In this document: positions 54,738 to 62,617 of the stretch, one piece after another
How the letters are laid out: each line of letters begins with the position of its first letter
How positions within the stretch are numbered: the stretch's first letter is position 1
Assembly: GCA_028293745.1 (NCBI GenBank)
Contig: JAQGOF010000091.1
Location: 62,001 to 126,000, forward strand
DNA length: 64,000 nt
Direction of reading: 5' to 3'
Source of the DNA: Gammaproteobacteria bacterium
Lineage (GTDB): Bacteria; Pseudomonadota; Gammaproteobacteria; Steroidobacterales; Steroidobacteraceae
Position numbers and translations under genes: made by a program
The notes under the pieces: model-generated
Told to the model about the DNA's origin: nothing
What the model saw: only the letters and a program-made list of their open reading frames with translations
Database searches by the model: none

Positions 54738-55739
54738 ATGCACTCTGTTCGATCCTGGTCACTCGTTGCGATTGCGATAGCTTTCATCCACCCAGCATTC
54801 GCGTGGGGTCCGGACGGACATCGCACCGTAGGGACGCTGGCGGGGAAACTGATTGCAGGGTCCAACGCGGCAACACAGGTCCAGGCCATTCTGGGCAATG
54901 AAAGCTTGGCCGACGTCGCCGTATGGGCGGACTGTGCCAAGGGCGTAAATCAGTCGACGTTCAAATACGAGCATCCGGGCGTGTATCCGGAGTGCAAGAT
55001 CTTCGAGACCCCCGCCGGGGAGGCGGCCATGGAGGATTTCGTACGCCGCAATGCCACCAATTGCCCGCTCAAACCGGGCGAGGAAATCTGCCACAAGCAG
55101 TACCACTACACGGATGTAGCGATCCAGCACCAAACCTACCTGCGTGGATTCGTGGGTACGCGCGACGATGACATCGTAGCCGCGGTTATTGCAACTACCC
55201 ACGTGCTCAAGGGAGATCCGGCGCCCGCGCCCTTCAACATCAAGGACAAAGCGGAGGCACTGCGACTGCTCGTGCACTACGTTGGTGATCTCCATCAGCC
55301 CCAGCACGTTGGTGCGGTGTATCTCGATGCACGAGGTAACGAGGTCAACCCCGATACCGGCACATTCGATCCAGGCACGGCGACGCGAGGCGGCAATAGC
55401 ATCATCGTGAAGTCAACCAAAAAGAATCTGCATGCAACATGGGATGCAGTACCTGTTTCACTGACGCCATCGCATGTGACAACGGCATGGGTAACGTCAG
55501 CGCATGCGATTGCGCCAACCAGTGGGTCTGATTTCGACTGGCCCAAGCGCTGGGCGTCTCAGTCCGTGGCGCAAGCCAACCTGGCCATGTCCACCCTCAG
55601 GTTCGGACCCCAGACCGGGACTCATTGGACCGTCGTTTTGCCTGCAGGCTACAGCGCCAAAATGAGCTCCATCAAGAAAGTGCAATTGACCCGCGGCGGT
55701 GCCCGGTTGGCGCAACTGCTCCAGGACATTTGGCCGTAG
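54738..55739 (+). CDS. Secreted S1/P1-family nuclease
   Basis: 333 residues. The signal peptide is cut to leave the N-terminal Trp that binds zinc (AFA then WGPDGHR; Trp23, His28). The other trinuclear-zinc ligands are visible: Asp65 (VWAD), His123 (YHYTD), His180, Asp184 and His186/190 (LLVHYVGDLHQPQH), and the GGNS loop (218-221) with HATWD. The family cuts single-stranded DNA and RNA and can dephosphorylate 3' mononucleotides, giving nucleosides or 5' nucleotides. GAAAGG precedes the ATG. With the DNase II it would digest external nucleic acid for the nucleoside uptake genes upstream. Confidence 0.93.
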   Translation: MHSVRSWSLVAIAIAFIHPAFAWGPDGHRTVGTLAGKLIAGSNAATQVQAILGNESLADVAVWADCAKGVNQSTFKYEHPGVYPECKIFETPAGEAAMEDFVRRNATNCPLKPGEEICHKQYHYTDVAIQHQTYLRGFVGTRDDDIVAAVIATTHVLKGDPAPAPFNIKDKAEALRLLVHYVGDLHQPQHVGAVYLDARGNEVNPDTGTFDPGTATRGGNSIIVKSTKKNLHATWDAVPVSLTPSHVTTAWVTSAHAIAPTSGSDFDWPKRWASQSVAQANLAMSTLRFGPQTGTHWTVVLPAGYSAKMSSIKKVQLTRGGARLAQLLQDIWP

Positions 55740-55769
55740 GGCCGCAGTTGGCGCAGGGCACACGGCCTC

Positions 55770-56126
55770 TCAAACCTGCCCGCGCACAACCTGCTCATAA
55801 ACTTCGGGTGTAAAGCCAACCAACAGCCGTTTGCCGTACTCCAGCACGGGCCGCTTGATCATCGAGGGTTGCGCAACCATCAGGGTCATGGCCTTTCGCT
55901 CATTCATGTTTTGCTTCTGATTTTCCGGTAACTTGCGGAAAGTCGTGCCCGCGCGATTCAGCAATGTCTCCCAACCGACCTCGCTGCACCAATGTGCCAG
56001 CACGGCCGGATCGATCCCTGCCGCCTTGTAGTCATGAAACGCGTATTGCACCTCATGAGCGTCGAGCCATGAGCGCGCCTTCTTCATGGTGTCGCAGTTC
56101 TTGATGCCGTAGAGCGTGATCGTCAT
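55770..56126 (-). CDS. ArsC/Spx-family reductase (YffB-like)
   Basis: 118 residues of the thioredoxin-fold ArsC family: MTITLYGIKNCDTMKKARSWLDAHEVQYAFHDYKAAGI, WETLLNRAGTTFRKLPENQK, and the C-terminal PSMIKRPVLEYGKRLLVGFTPEVYE. The NCDTMKKA motif has one Cys, as in YffB-type proteins, which are thought to be thiol reductases rather than arsenate reductases. The start at 56126 fits the family; the long upstream extension does not. It is convergent with the S1/P1 gene. Confidence 0.89.
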   Translation of the reverse strand: MTITLYGIKNCDTMKKARSWLDAHEVQYAFHDYKAAGIDPAVLAHWCSEVGWETLLNRAGTTFRKLPENQKQNMNERKAMTLMVAQPSMIKRPVLEYGKRLLVGFTPEVYEQVVRGQV

Positions 56127-56347
56127 GGCGCGAAACCCTTTTGCAGCGATTTGGCTCTTGTAGCTAAAACTCGGCAGTCGTGCAACCTCGGAAAATGTCG
56201 CCCATTGGGCTGCCACTTTGATGCATGTCAATTCGAAAGCACGCCGCGGCAGGTATGCTCCTGACGTCGCGCGAAGGTGTCGGCAGCGCTGAGCTACTGT
56301 CTCGAGCACGACAACCCTTAGCTGCTGCGCAGATCCAGGATTTCGCC

Positions 56348-56908
56348 ATGGACCAAGCCGACCGTGGGGCGGGTAAAATTTCCTCTGCAACGGTCGTCGA
56401 TCCGCGGCAGGCGCTCGTCCGACTGCTCAATTCAACACGCGACTTCGCAGCGGCAGTGAGTTTCATCAAGCGCGCAAAGCAATATGATGGATCGACCATC
56501 CAGCACGCAGCCCTCTACCTCGGAGCACTCATCTGTTACTCACGTCCGTTCAGAGCTCGTGACGGGTTTGAACTCGACGAGACTCTGGATCAGAGCCCGG
56601 TCTTTTTGGCCCTGGCAACGGACATCGGCGCGGACCTGGAATTGCATGCAACTGTGGTCGGCTTGAGCATACAGGCGATGGCGTGTACAGAACCCCTGTG
56701 CGAGACCATGCAACGCGCTGCGAACGTCAGCAAGTGCAAAGTTCTCAGCTTCTCCTTCCCCTATCAATTTGCACCCACTTTCCCCAAGCAGTTGGATCTC
56801 GAAGCCTTCGAGCGCATCGCAAACCTGATGCGGCTGGCATGTGTGTTCACTCTCTCAGAAATTGCCGACCCCAAGAGACGGCATAAAACCGCCCATTCTC
56901 GGGACTGA
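56348..56908 (+). CDS. Hypothetical protein
   Basis: 186 residues from the ATG at 56348 (AGGA nine bases upstream); an ATG at 56225 would add 41 residues. No signal peptide or recognised domain. Mixed alpha/beta character with LNSTRDFAAAVSFIKRAKQYDGSTIQHAALYLGALICYSRPF near the N-terminus and a Cys-rich centre (CTEPLCETMQRAANVSKCK). Coding is supported by its length and by the absence of a competing gene. The function is unknown. Confidence 0.55.
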   Translation: MDQADRGAGKISSATVVDPRQALVRLLNSTRDFAAAVSFIKRAKQYDGSTIQHAALYLGALICYSRPFRARDGFELDETLDQSPVFLALATDIGADLELHATVVGLSIQAMACTEPLCETMQRAANVSKCKVLSFSFPYQFAPTFPKQLDLEAFERIANLMRLACVFTLSEIADPKRRHKTAHSRD

Positions 56909-56939
56909 GCCGATTCGCAAAGGTTTCCCCGCGGGCGGA

Positions 56940-57398
56940 CTAGGGCTCCGGCCATGACTCCGTCGGCACCGTGGGCGGCACGGGAAGTGAGCGGATGTAC
57001 GTGACGAGCGCCCAGACACCATCAACACCTAATGCGCCACCGAAGGCTGGCATACCCTTGGGCCGACCGTAGTAGATGGAGTTGAAGACCTCGGAATCCG
57101 CGCCGCCATAGCGCCAGCGTCCGTCAGAAAGGCTCGGCCCGACCCATCCGGATGCATCGCCTCCATGACAGCCGTCGCAATTCATGGCGGTAAACATCAG
57201 CGCCCCTCTCTTTGCGACGGCCGGATCAGCGTTGTGCGGGTTGGTCAGTTCAACCCCATGCGGCGCAACATTACCGGCGACAATGTGCGCCTCGTAGCGG
57301 ACCGCCGGCAAATTGGAATCAGACGGTGGCGCGGGAGCAACCTGACGTCCGCAGGACACCGCCGCCAGACACGAGAGGAATGCGATCCAGCGACTCAT
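56940..57398 (-). CDS. Cytochrome c lipoprotein, partner of the PQQ dehydrogenase
   Basis: 152 residues. The N-terminus FLSCLAAVSCGRQ carries a lipobox (AVSC, Cys16). A class I cytochrome c domain has one heme site (CDGCH) and a distal Met in KGMPAFGG. Its start overlaps the dehydrogenase stop (ATGA), so it is almost certainly the electron acceptor for that enzyme, passing electrons to the oxidase chain. Confidence 0.88.
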   Translation of the reverse strand: MSRWIAFLSCLAAVSCGRQVAPAPPSDSNLPAVRYEAHIVAGNVAPHGVELTNPHNADPAVAKRGALMFTAMNCDGCHGGDASGWVGPSLSDGRWRYGGADSEVFNSIYYGRPKGMPAFGGALGVDGVWALVTYIRSLPVPPTVPTESWPEP

Positions 57399-59179
57399 AG
57401 ACCGAAGATCCAGATCAGGCCACCCTGACTCGTATGCCGTGCGATGTTCTTCATGAAATCCGCCGGAGGTCTCACGTCAGCCGGATCATCCGAGCGCACG
57501 TCGCCCGAAAGTAGCGCCCAATCGCCACCGATACCCGCATACACGGCCACGTACTGCCGACCGTCCGGCCCTCTGTAGGTCATGGGATTGCCCACCACCC
57601 CCGAGCCGACCTTGAATTTCGACAGCACCTTGCCCGTCTTCGCGTCAGCGGACTTGAACCATCCGTCGAGCGTACCGTAAAAAACGACATCCCCCGCGGT
57701 AACGAGGGCGCCGCTCCAACTCGGAAATTCCTCCTTGTTCTCCCACACCTTTTTGCCAGTCACAGCATCCCACGCTATGAAGGCGCCGAGATTTCCCCCG
57801 GGTCCCGCAGTGTAAGGGCTGTTGGCGCCGATGAACGGCGTACCCTTCAGATGGCTGGTCCTCGCCGCGGCGTAATCCATGCAAAGGTTGTTCGTGGACG
57901 TGTAAAACAGGTGGGTGCGTGGCGAAAACGCCGCCGGTGATGCCGGACTCACACCGCCCTCGAGACTCGGACAGACACCCCGGACATTGCCCCTGGAAAC
58001 GCCGGTCTGCTTGTCGGGATCCAACACGGGCCGCCCCGTGGCGAGGTCAACGGATTTGGCCCATGTGACGTGCGCAAACGCCTCGGCGGAGATCAGCCGC
58101 CCCGTCGCTCGATCGAGCATGTAGGCAAACCCATTCTTGTCGAAATGCACGAGGGCCTTGGTGTTCTTCCCACCGACCTTGAGGTCGGCCAGAATCATCG
58201 CACCCGTCGCGTCGTAGTCCCAATTGTCGTGAGGCGTAAACTGATACGCCCAGACGAGCGCGCCGTCGCCCGGCTTGCGCGCCAGGACGCTGGCGGTCCA
58301 CTTGTTGTCACCGACCCGCTGCTCCGGGTTATAGGGAGACGGGTTGCCGGTGCCGTAGTAAATCAGATCGAGCTCGGGGTCATAGGACACCCAGCCCCAC
58401 ACAGGTGCCCCGCCGACCTTCCAGGTGTCGCCGTCCCAGCTGTGTGCGCCCGAGTCAACACCGCTGTCGTACGGCGGCTTGAACGTATCCTGGCGAATCA
58501 ACATGTCCGCGTCGGGACCGATATTCCGCGCCGTCCAGACTACCTTACCGGTCTTCGCGTCCAGACCCTTGATCCATCCGTAGATGCCGAATTCGCCCCC
58601 CGATGCGCCGACAATGACCCGATCCTTGACGACCATCGGCGCCATGCTGACGGTTTCTCCGTTAGCGACGTCGGCGATGTGGGTGTTCCACACTTCCTGG
58701 CCCGTGGCGGCGTCAACCGCGACCGTGTGACCGTCGAGCAGGTTGTAGAAGAGCTGGCCGTCCGCGTAGAAGGCTCCGCGATTTACGGTGTCGCAGCAGG
58801 ACACGCCGATTGCATTCGGGCTCACGTCCGGCCGGTATTTCCACTTTAGCGGATACCCTTCCTTCGAGAGATCGAACGCGTACAGCACGTTCGGCCAAGG
58901 GGTGACTACGTACATGACACCGCCCACCACGAGCGGCTGGCCCTCATGTCCCCCGAGAACGCCGGTGGAGAATGTCCAGACAGGGTGCAGTGACGGCGCC
59001 TTCTGTGGCGTGATATCGGCGAGAGCGCTGAAGCGAGTACCGGCGAAGTCCTTCGCCGGCATCCTCCATTCACCGTCCTCGCCGACCGGACCGGGCCGAT
59101 CCGCGGCATGCGACGTGCCGCAAAAAAGGGCGCCTGCACCCATGCAGACCAGAATCGCGACGCGGGAGATCAACGGCAT
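57395..59179 (-). CDS. PQQ-dependent alcohol dehydrogenase with lanthanide-type active site
   Basis: 594 residues. A signal peptide (VAILVCMGAGALFCGTSHA) precedes the eight-bladed quinoprotein propeller. The vicinal disulfide that stacks on PQQ is Cys128-Cys129 (GVSCCDTVNRG). Metal ligands are Glu196 (ASGGEFGIYGW) and Asn279 (GTGNPSPYN). The catalytic Asp is Asp321 in HDNWDYD, and Asp323 two residues on matches the extra lanthanide-binding Asp of XoxF/ExaF enzymes, where calcium types have Ala or Ser. The alcohol substrate is unknown. It is translationally coupled to the cytochrome c gene. The ATG at 59179 gives the signal peptide. Confidence 0.9.
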   Translation of the reverse strand: MPLISRVAILVCMGAGALFCGTSHAADRPGPVGEDGEWRMPAKDFAGTRFSALADITPQKAPSLHPVWTFSTGVLGGHEGQPLVVGGVMYVVTPWPNVLYAFDLSKEGYPLKWKYRPDVSPNAIGVSCCDTVNRGAFYADGQLFYNLLDGHTVAVDAATGQEVWNTHIADVANGETVSMAPMVVKDRVIVGASGGEFGIYGWIKGLDAKTGKVVWTARNIGPDADMLIRQDTFKPPYDSGVDSGAHSWDGDTWKVGGAPVWGWVSYDPELDLIYYGTGNPSPYNPEQRVGDNKWTASVLARKPGDGALVWAYQFTPHDNWDYDATGAMILADLKVGGKNTKALVHFDKNGFAYMLDRATGRLISAEAFAHVTWAKSVDLATGRPVLDPDKQTGVSRGNVRGVCPSLEGGVSPASPAAFSPRTHLFYTSTNNLCMDYAAARTSHLKGTPFIGANSPYTAGPGGNLGAFIAWDAVTGKKVWENKEEFPSWSGALVTAGDVVFYGTLDGWFKSADAKTGKVLSKFKVGSGVVGNPMTYRGPDGRQYVAVYAGIGGDWALLSGDVRSDDPADVRPPADFMKNIARHTSQGGLIWIFGL

Positions 59180-59522
59180 GAGACCTCGGGGTTCAATCTT
59201 GGCCGATCGCAATCTGGGACACAGAGCCGCCGAGGTCAAGACCCGGCCGGAATCTGTGGGCTCAACCTTACCCGCGGTTGCCACGGTACTTGCAGGCCAA
59301 TCGGCCGCCTTACTAGGGCTCCTTGCTCCGAAGGCGCAAGCCGGACGGGGCACCCACGGGAGCCAAGCCACCTGAGATCTCTCTCAGAGTCGGCGAAAAC
59401 CACCCAGACAGTGTCTCGGCCGCGAGGTGAAGCCCTCGACAGGACTCGTGCGCTCCGCGCGCTCAGGTCCCCTGCGCCGCTAGTTCGGCCGGGACGCTGT
59501 TTTACAAACAGGAATTGATCAA

Positions 59523-59632
59523 GGGCTCTCACCCTTGCATCGCATTTGCGCGCGGCGTTCGCCAGACGCGCGGCACGCATGCGCGTCCAACACGCGCTGT
59601 TGAGTTGTATGCGACGTGAAGGGTGAGAGCCC
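59523..59632. repeat. Inverted-repeat element with 14-bp perfect ends
   Basis: GGGCTCTCACCCTT (59523-59536) pairs exactly with 59619-59632, and the pairing continues inward through ATGCGA with a bulge. The 82 bases between are GC-rich and self-complementary. It could be a small non-autonomous element or a structured RNA. Confidence 0.6.
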
Positions 59633-59702
59633 CGGGCCAGTGAAACTTTGAAGCACGTGGAAGCGTGAGGGTCTCACTCGCTCCAAAATTTGCCACTCGC
59701 GC

Positions 59703-59764
59703 GCCGCGTTAGCACTCGCCTGTTGAGCGGGAGGTCGCGGGTTTGATTCCCGCACGCGGCGCCA
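59703..59764 (+). pseudogene. tRNA-like pseudogene lacking the D arm (Asn-type GTT anticodon)
   Basis: A perfect 7-bp acceptor stem (GCCGCGT / ACGCGGC) ends in G-CCA. The anticodon stem CTCGC/GCGGG has loop CTGTTGA (anticodon GTT), and the T stem GCGGG/CCCGC has loop TTTGATT. Only TAGCA separates the acceptor from the anticodon arm, so the whole D arm (about 14 bases) is gone, as if deleted between short GC repeats. C56 of the T loop is T and base 37 is G. The total is 62 bases. A functional tRNA is unlikely. Confidence 0.65.
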
Positions 59765-59767
59765 TTG

Positions 59768-59794
59768 CGCGAGGCGGCCGTGAGCCGCCTCGCG
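59768..59794. terminator. Strong GC hairpin after the tRNA-like remnant
   Basis: An 11-bp stem (CGCGAGGCGGC and complement) with the five-base loop CGTGA starts four bases after the CCA. It lies 25 bases from the stop of the convergent EF-hand gene. It has no T-run. Confidence 0.55.
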
Positions 59795-59818
59795 ATAGGT
59801 CAGGTCATCCGCATTCGA

Positions 59819-60121
59819 TTACTGCGGTCCTGCTTTGAAGGCGGAGAGGAATTCTTCCTTCGACACTGTACCGTCATGATCACGATCTGCGGCCGCAAAA
59901 TTCGTCGCGACCGTTGGCGCAGCTTGGGCTTCTTCCTGACTAAGTTTTCCGTCGTGGTTCGCATCGAGCTTGTCAAAGATCTCCGACAGGCCAGGGGAAA
60001 CACTGGAAGGCGGTGGCGTGGTCGCGGCATTGGTCGACGCCGGTGGATCCTTAGGCTCCTGCTGAGCAAATGCCGCCGTGGAGACAAGCGCGGCAGCCAG
60101 GAATGCAATGTATGTCTTCAT
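59819..60121 (-). CDS. Exported EF-hand calcium-binding protein
   Basis: 100 residues. The signal peptide MKTYIAFLAAALVSTAAFA is followed by a Pro/Ala/Thr-rich linker and two EF-hand loops, DANHDGKLSQEE and DRDHDGTVSKEE, each with the full set of oxygen ligands and a final Glu. It is probably a periplasmic calcium-binding protein. GGAGAG precedes the ATG. The role is unknown; proximity to the PQQ dehydrogenase is noted but not evidence of a link. Confidence 0.87.
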   Translation of the reverse strand: MKTYIAFLAAALVSTAAFAQQEPKDPPASTNAATTPPPSSVSPGLSEIFDKLDANHDGKLSQEEAQAAPTVATNFAAADRDHDGTVSKEEFLSAFKAGPQ

Positions 60122-60445
60122 TAAACGACTCTCCGTAAAAGGAATACGTAAGCACTACGATTAAAGGGCTCGGCCGTACCGAAGTTCCGCCGAGATGCGC
60201 CGCATTTTCGTGCGCGTCCATGGTGCAAAGCTGTGCCTCCCGCTTGGCAAGCTTCCTGTCGGGCCAGCCAGCGGCCTCGTGAGCCGGCCATCGACGCTTC
60301 GAATCCATCCTGCACAACTATTCATGACAGTGGCATCCCGCCGTGGTTCAACAATAAAGTGCGACGCATGCGTCGCACGGACAACCCGCGAGGGTTGCCC
60401 CGAACCCAAGGCCGGGCTCTATTCCTGTTGAATATCAGGCCCGCA
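60122..60445. other. Intergenic region with palindromes
   Basis: 324 bases upstream of the EF-hand gene and downstream of the flavin oxidoreductase gene. It contains the third copy of the 20-bp palindrome (60359-60378) and a small GNRA-loop hairpin (60382-60397). No gene is seen. Confidence 0.6.
60359..60378. repeat. Perfect 20-bp palindrome, copy 3
   Basis: Identical to the copies at 21168 and 21363, but 39 kb away and intergenic. It is immediately followed by the hairpin CAACCC-GCGA-GGGTTG (60382-60397), which the other copies lack. Confidence 0.9.
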
Positions 60446-62482
60446 CTACAGGTCTTTGACCAACCTCAATGCATCATAAATCGCCGCATGCGTATTGCGA
60501 GCCGAAACCGCATCACCGATCCGGAACAGCTGATAAGCCCCCTGTGGGTTGGCGCAACTGTCCTGCGGCAAGCCGGCAATGAGCCGCGTGTGATCCACCG
60601 CACCCAAGTTGAGTGAGCCCGGCTTGAGGGCGAAATACAGATCGTCGTTCGGAAGCGTTCCGTGGTTGACCACAACTTGATCGACCCGACGCTCCTTGCG
60701 CACACCCCCATAGTCGCTGCCGACGGAAGCGACCAACTCCACGCCGTCCCGGCTAACCTGTTCCAGCCGGAATGTGACCGTGAAGGTCACATCCAGCTTT
60801 TGCAGGCTGCGCATATAAGGCACGAGGTTCATGGCCATGACCTCCGGTGCAAAGGTTCGGTCAGGCGTCATGACCTCGAGTTTCGCACCGCCCGCGGCGA
60901 TGACCTCCGCCGCTTGCAGGGCTGCGTGATCACCAGCATCGTCGAACAGCAGCACGTTCGAGCCCGGCGGTACGCTACCTGAAATGATGTCCCAGCTGGA
61001 CACAACAAGGTCGTTACCTGTCTCGAGGACCTCCGTGTGCGGATAACCTCCCGTCGCCACGAGCACTACACCCGGCTTCTCCTTAAGCACGTCTCCCACG
61101 TCCGCCCAGGAATCGAACCGAAACTCCACACCCGCAGCCGTGCATTGCTGCATACGCCAGTCGATGATTCCGATCATCTCCTGCCGCCGCCGGCTCCGCG
61201 CCGTCAGGCGAACCTGCCCGCCGGGCTCACTGCCCGCTTCAAACACGACGACCGAGTGCCCCCGTTCTGCCGCAACACGCGCCGCCTCCAGCCCCGCGGG
61301 TCCGGCGCCGACGATCACCACCTTACGCTTCACCGCCGCAGGCGCAACCTCGTGAGGTATGAATAGCTCCCGCCCAGTGGCGGGATTGTGAATGCAGTAG
61401 GCCGCACCTCCCTGGTAGATGCGGTCCAGGCAATAGTTGGCACCGACACAGGGACGAATCTGATCCTCCTGCCCTGACTTGATCTTTCGCACGATGTGCG
61501 GGTCAGCGATGTGCGCACGCGTCATTCCCACCATGTCTACCTTGCCGGCCGAGATCGCGTAGCGCGCCGTGGCCACATCCTGGATCCTGGCTGCATGGAA
61601 CGTCGGAAACCGGGTGGCGGCGCGGATCTCGCCCGCGAAATCCAGGTGCGGTGAGCTGGGCATGCCCTGTATCGGGATCACATCGGTCAGCCCCGCATCG
61701 GTGTCGATATGGCCGCGGACGATATTCAGGAAATCGACCATGCCGCTGTCTTTCAGACGCCGCGAAATCTCGAGGCCATCCTCCTTGGTGAGGCCGCCCT
61801 CGAGCGCTTCATCCGCTGTGTAGCGTACCCCGACGATGAAGTCCGGCCCCACCCGCTTGCGAACGGCCGACAACACTTCAAATGTAAAACGCAGCCGGTT
61901 GTCCAGCGAGCCACCATGGTCACCGTCGAGAGTGTTGGTCAGAGGGGACCAGAACTGGTCCATCAAATGTCCGTACGCCTGCAATTCGAGTCCGTCGAGA
62001 CCGGCGGTACGCATGCGTTCGGCCGCATCGGCGTAGTCCTTGATGATGCGCTCGATGTCCCAGTCCTCGAGCTTCTTCGGAAAGGCACGATGGGCAGCCT
62101 CCTTATGGTGCGAGGGTGAGACGACCGGCAGCCAGTAACCCTTGTCCCAACGCGTACGCCGACCGAGGTGGGTCAGTTGGATCATGACCGCGGCGCCGTG
62201 TTCGTGGCAGGCATCGGCGAGGTCCTTCATCCACCGAACGACCTCGTCCTTGTAGACGAGGATGTTGTCGAAAACCGGGGGACTGTCACGCGAGACCGCC
62301 GCAGACCCTGCAGTCATCGTCAAGGCAATACCGGCCTTTGCCCGCTCCGCGTGATAGGCGCGGTAGCGTGCCTTAGGCATGCCGTCCTCAGGATACGCAG
62401 GCTCATGCGCCGTGGTCATAATCCGATTTCTGAGCGTCAGGTGCTTCAATCGGAAAGGCTGCAGGAGCGGGTCGGTCGGCAT
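60446..62482 (-). CDS. DgcA-like flavin/iron-sulfur demethylase (old yellow enzyme family)
   Basis: 678 residues. An FMN barrel of the old yellow enzyme type (about 1-340: LTLRNRIMTTAHEP, IQLTHLGRRT, GLDGLELQAYGHLMDQFWSP) is joined to a 4Fe-4S region and a FAD/NAD-type domain beginning KRKVVIVGAGPAGLEAARVAAERGH (386-410). This is the trimethylamine dehydrogenase/2,4-dienoyl-CoA reductase layout, closest to DgcA-type N-demethylases of dimethylglycine or N-methylproline. Cluster cysteines are Cys345, Cys351 and Cys363, and position 348, Cys in trimethylamine dehydrogenase, is Ala. The AraC regulator gene upstream is the likely controller. Confidence 0.83.
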   Translation of the reverse strand: MPTDPLLQPFRLKHLTLRNRIMTTAHEPAYPEDGMPKARYRAYHAERAKAGIALTMTAGSAAVSRDSPPVFDNILVYKDEVVRWMKDLADACHEHGAAVMIQLTHLGRRTRWDKGYWLPVVSPSHHKEAAHRAFPKKLEDWDIERIIKDYADAAERMRTAGLDGLELQAYGHLMDQFWSPLTNTLDGDHGGSLDNRLRFTFEVLSAVRKRVGPDFIVGVRYTADEALEGGLTKEDGLEISRRLKDSGMVDFLNIVRGHIDTDAGLTDVIPIQGMPSSPHLDFAGEIRAATRFPTFHAARIQDVATARYAISAGKVDMVGMTRAHIADPHIVRKIKSGQEDQIRPCVGANYCLDRIYQGGAAYCIHNPATGRELFIPHEVAPAAVKRKVVIVGAGPAGLEAARVAAERGHSVVVFEAGSEPGGQVRLTARSRRRQEMIGIIDWRMQQCTAAGVEFRFDSWADVGDVLKEKPGVVLVATGGYPHTEVLETGNDLVVSSWDIISGSVPPGSNVLLFDDAGDHAALQAAEVIAAGGAKLEVMTPDRTFAPEVMAMNLVPYMRSLQKLDVTFTVTFRLEQVSRDGVELVASVGSDYGGVRKERRVDQVVVNHGTLPNDDLYFALKPGSLNLGAVDHTRLIAGLPQDSCANPQGAYQLFRIGDAVSARNTHAAIYDALRLVKDL

Positions 62483-62617
62483 CACGAGCGTCTTCCTTCG
62501 ACAGGCCGGTTGATGGAATTGAGAACGATAGCCGCGATCGCCCGTAACGGGCTTCGCGGGTGTGCGCACTTGCTAGGAGTTCAGCCGTTTCCTCCCGCCA
62601 CCGATGGAATGGTCTGT

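Larger units (their letters stand above)
59180..59818. other. Repeat-rich intergenic region with a tRNA remnant
   Basis: 639 bases without a credible protein gene. It holds a small hairpin (CTGAGA-TCTC-TCTCAG, 59372-59387) near the PQQ dehydrogenase promoter, a large inverted repeat (59523-59632), a short GTGAG-N3-CTCAC hairpin (59665-59677), a D-arm-less tRNA pseudogene (59703-59764) and a strong hairpin (59768-59794). Confidence 0.7.

Noticed and set aside
59519-59755. 78-codon minus-strand open frame
   Set aside because: It runs antisense through the tRNA remnant and the inverted repeat and is an artefact of those structures.
59523-59764. tmRNA
   Set aside because: tmRNA also lacks a full D arm, but this element has a normal anticodon arm and a 62-base length with no tag-peptide frame or pseudoknot region between the halves.
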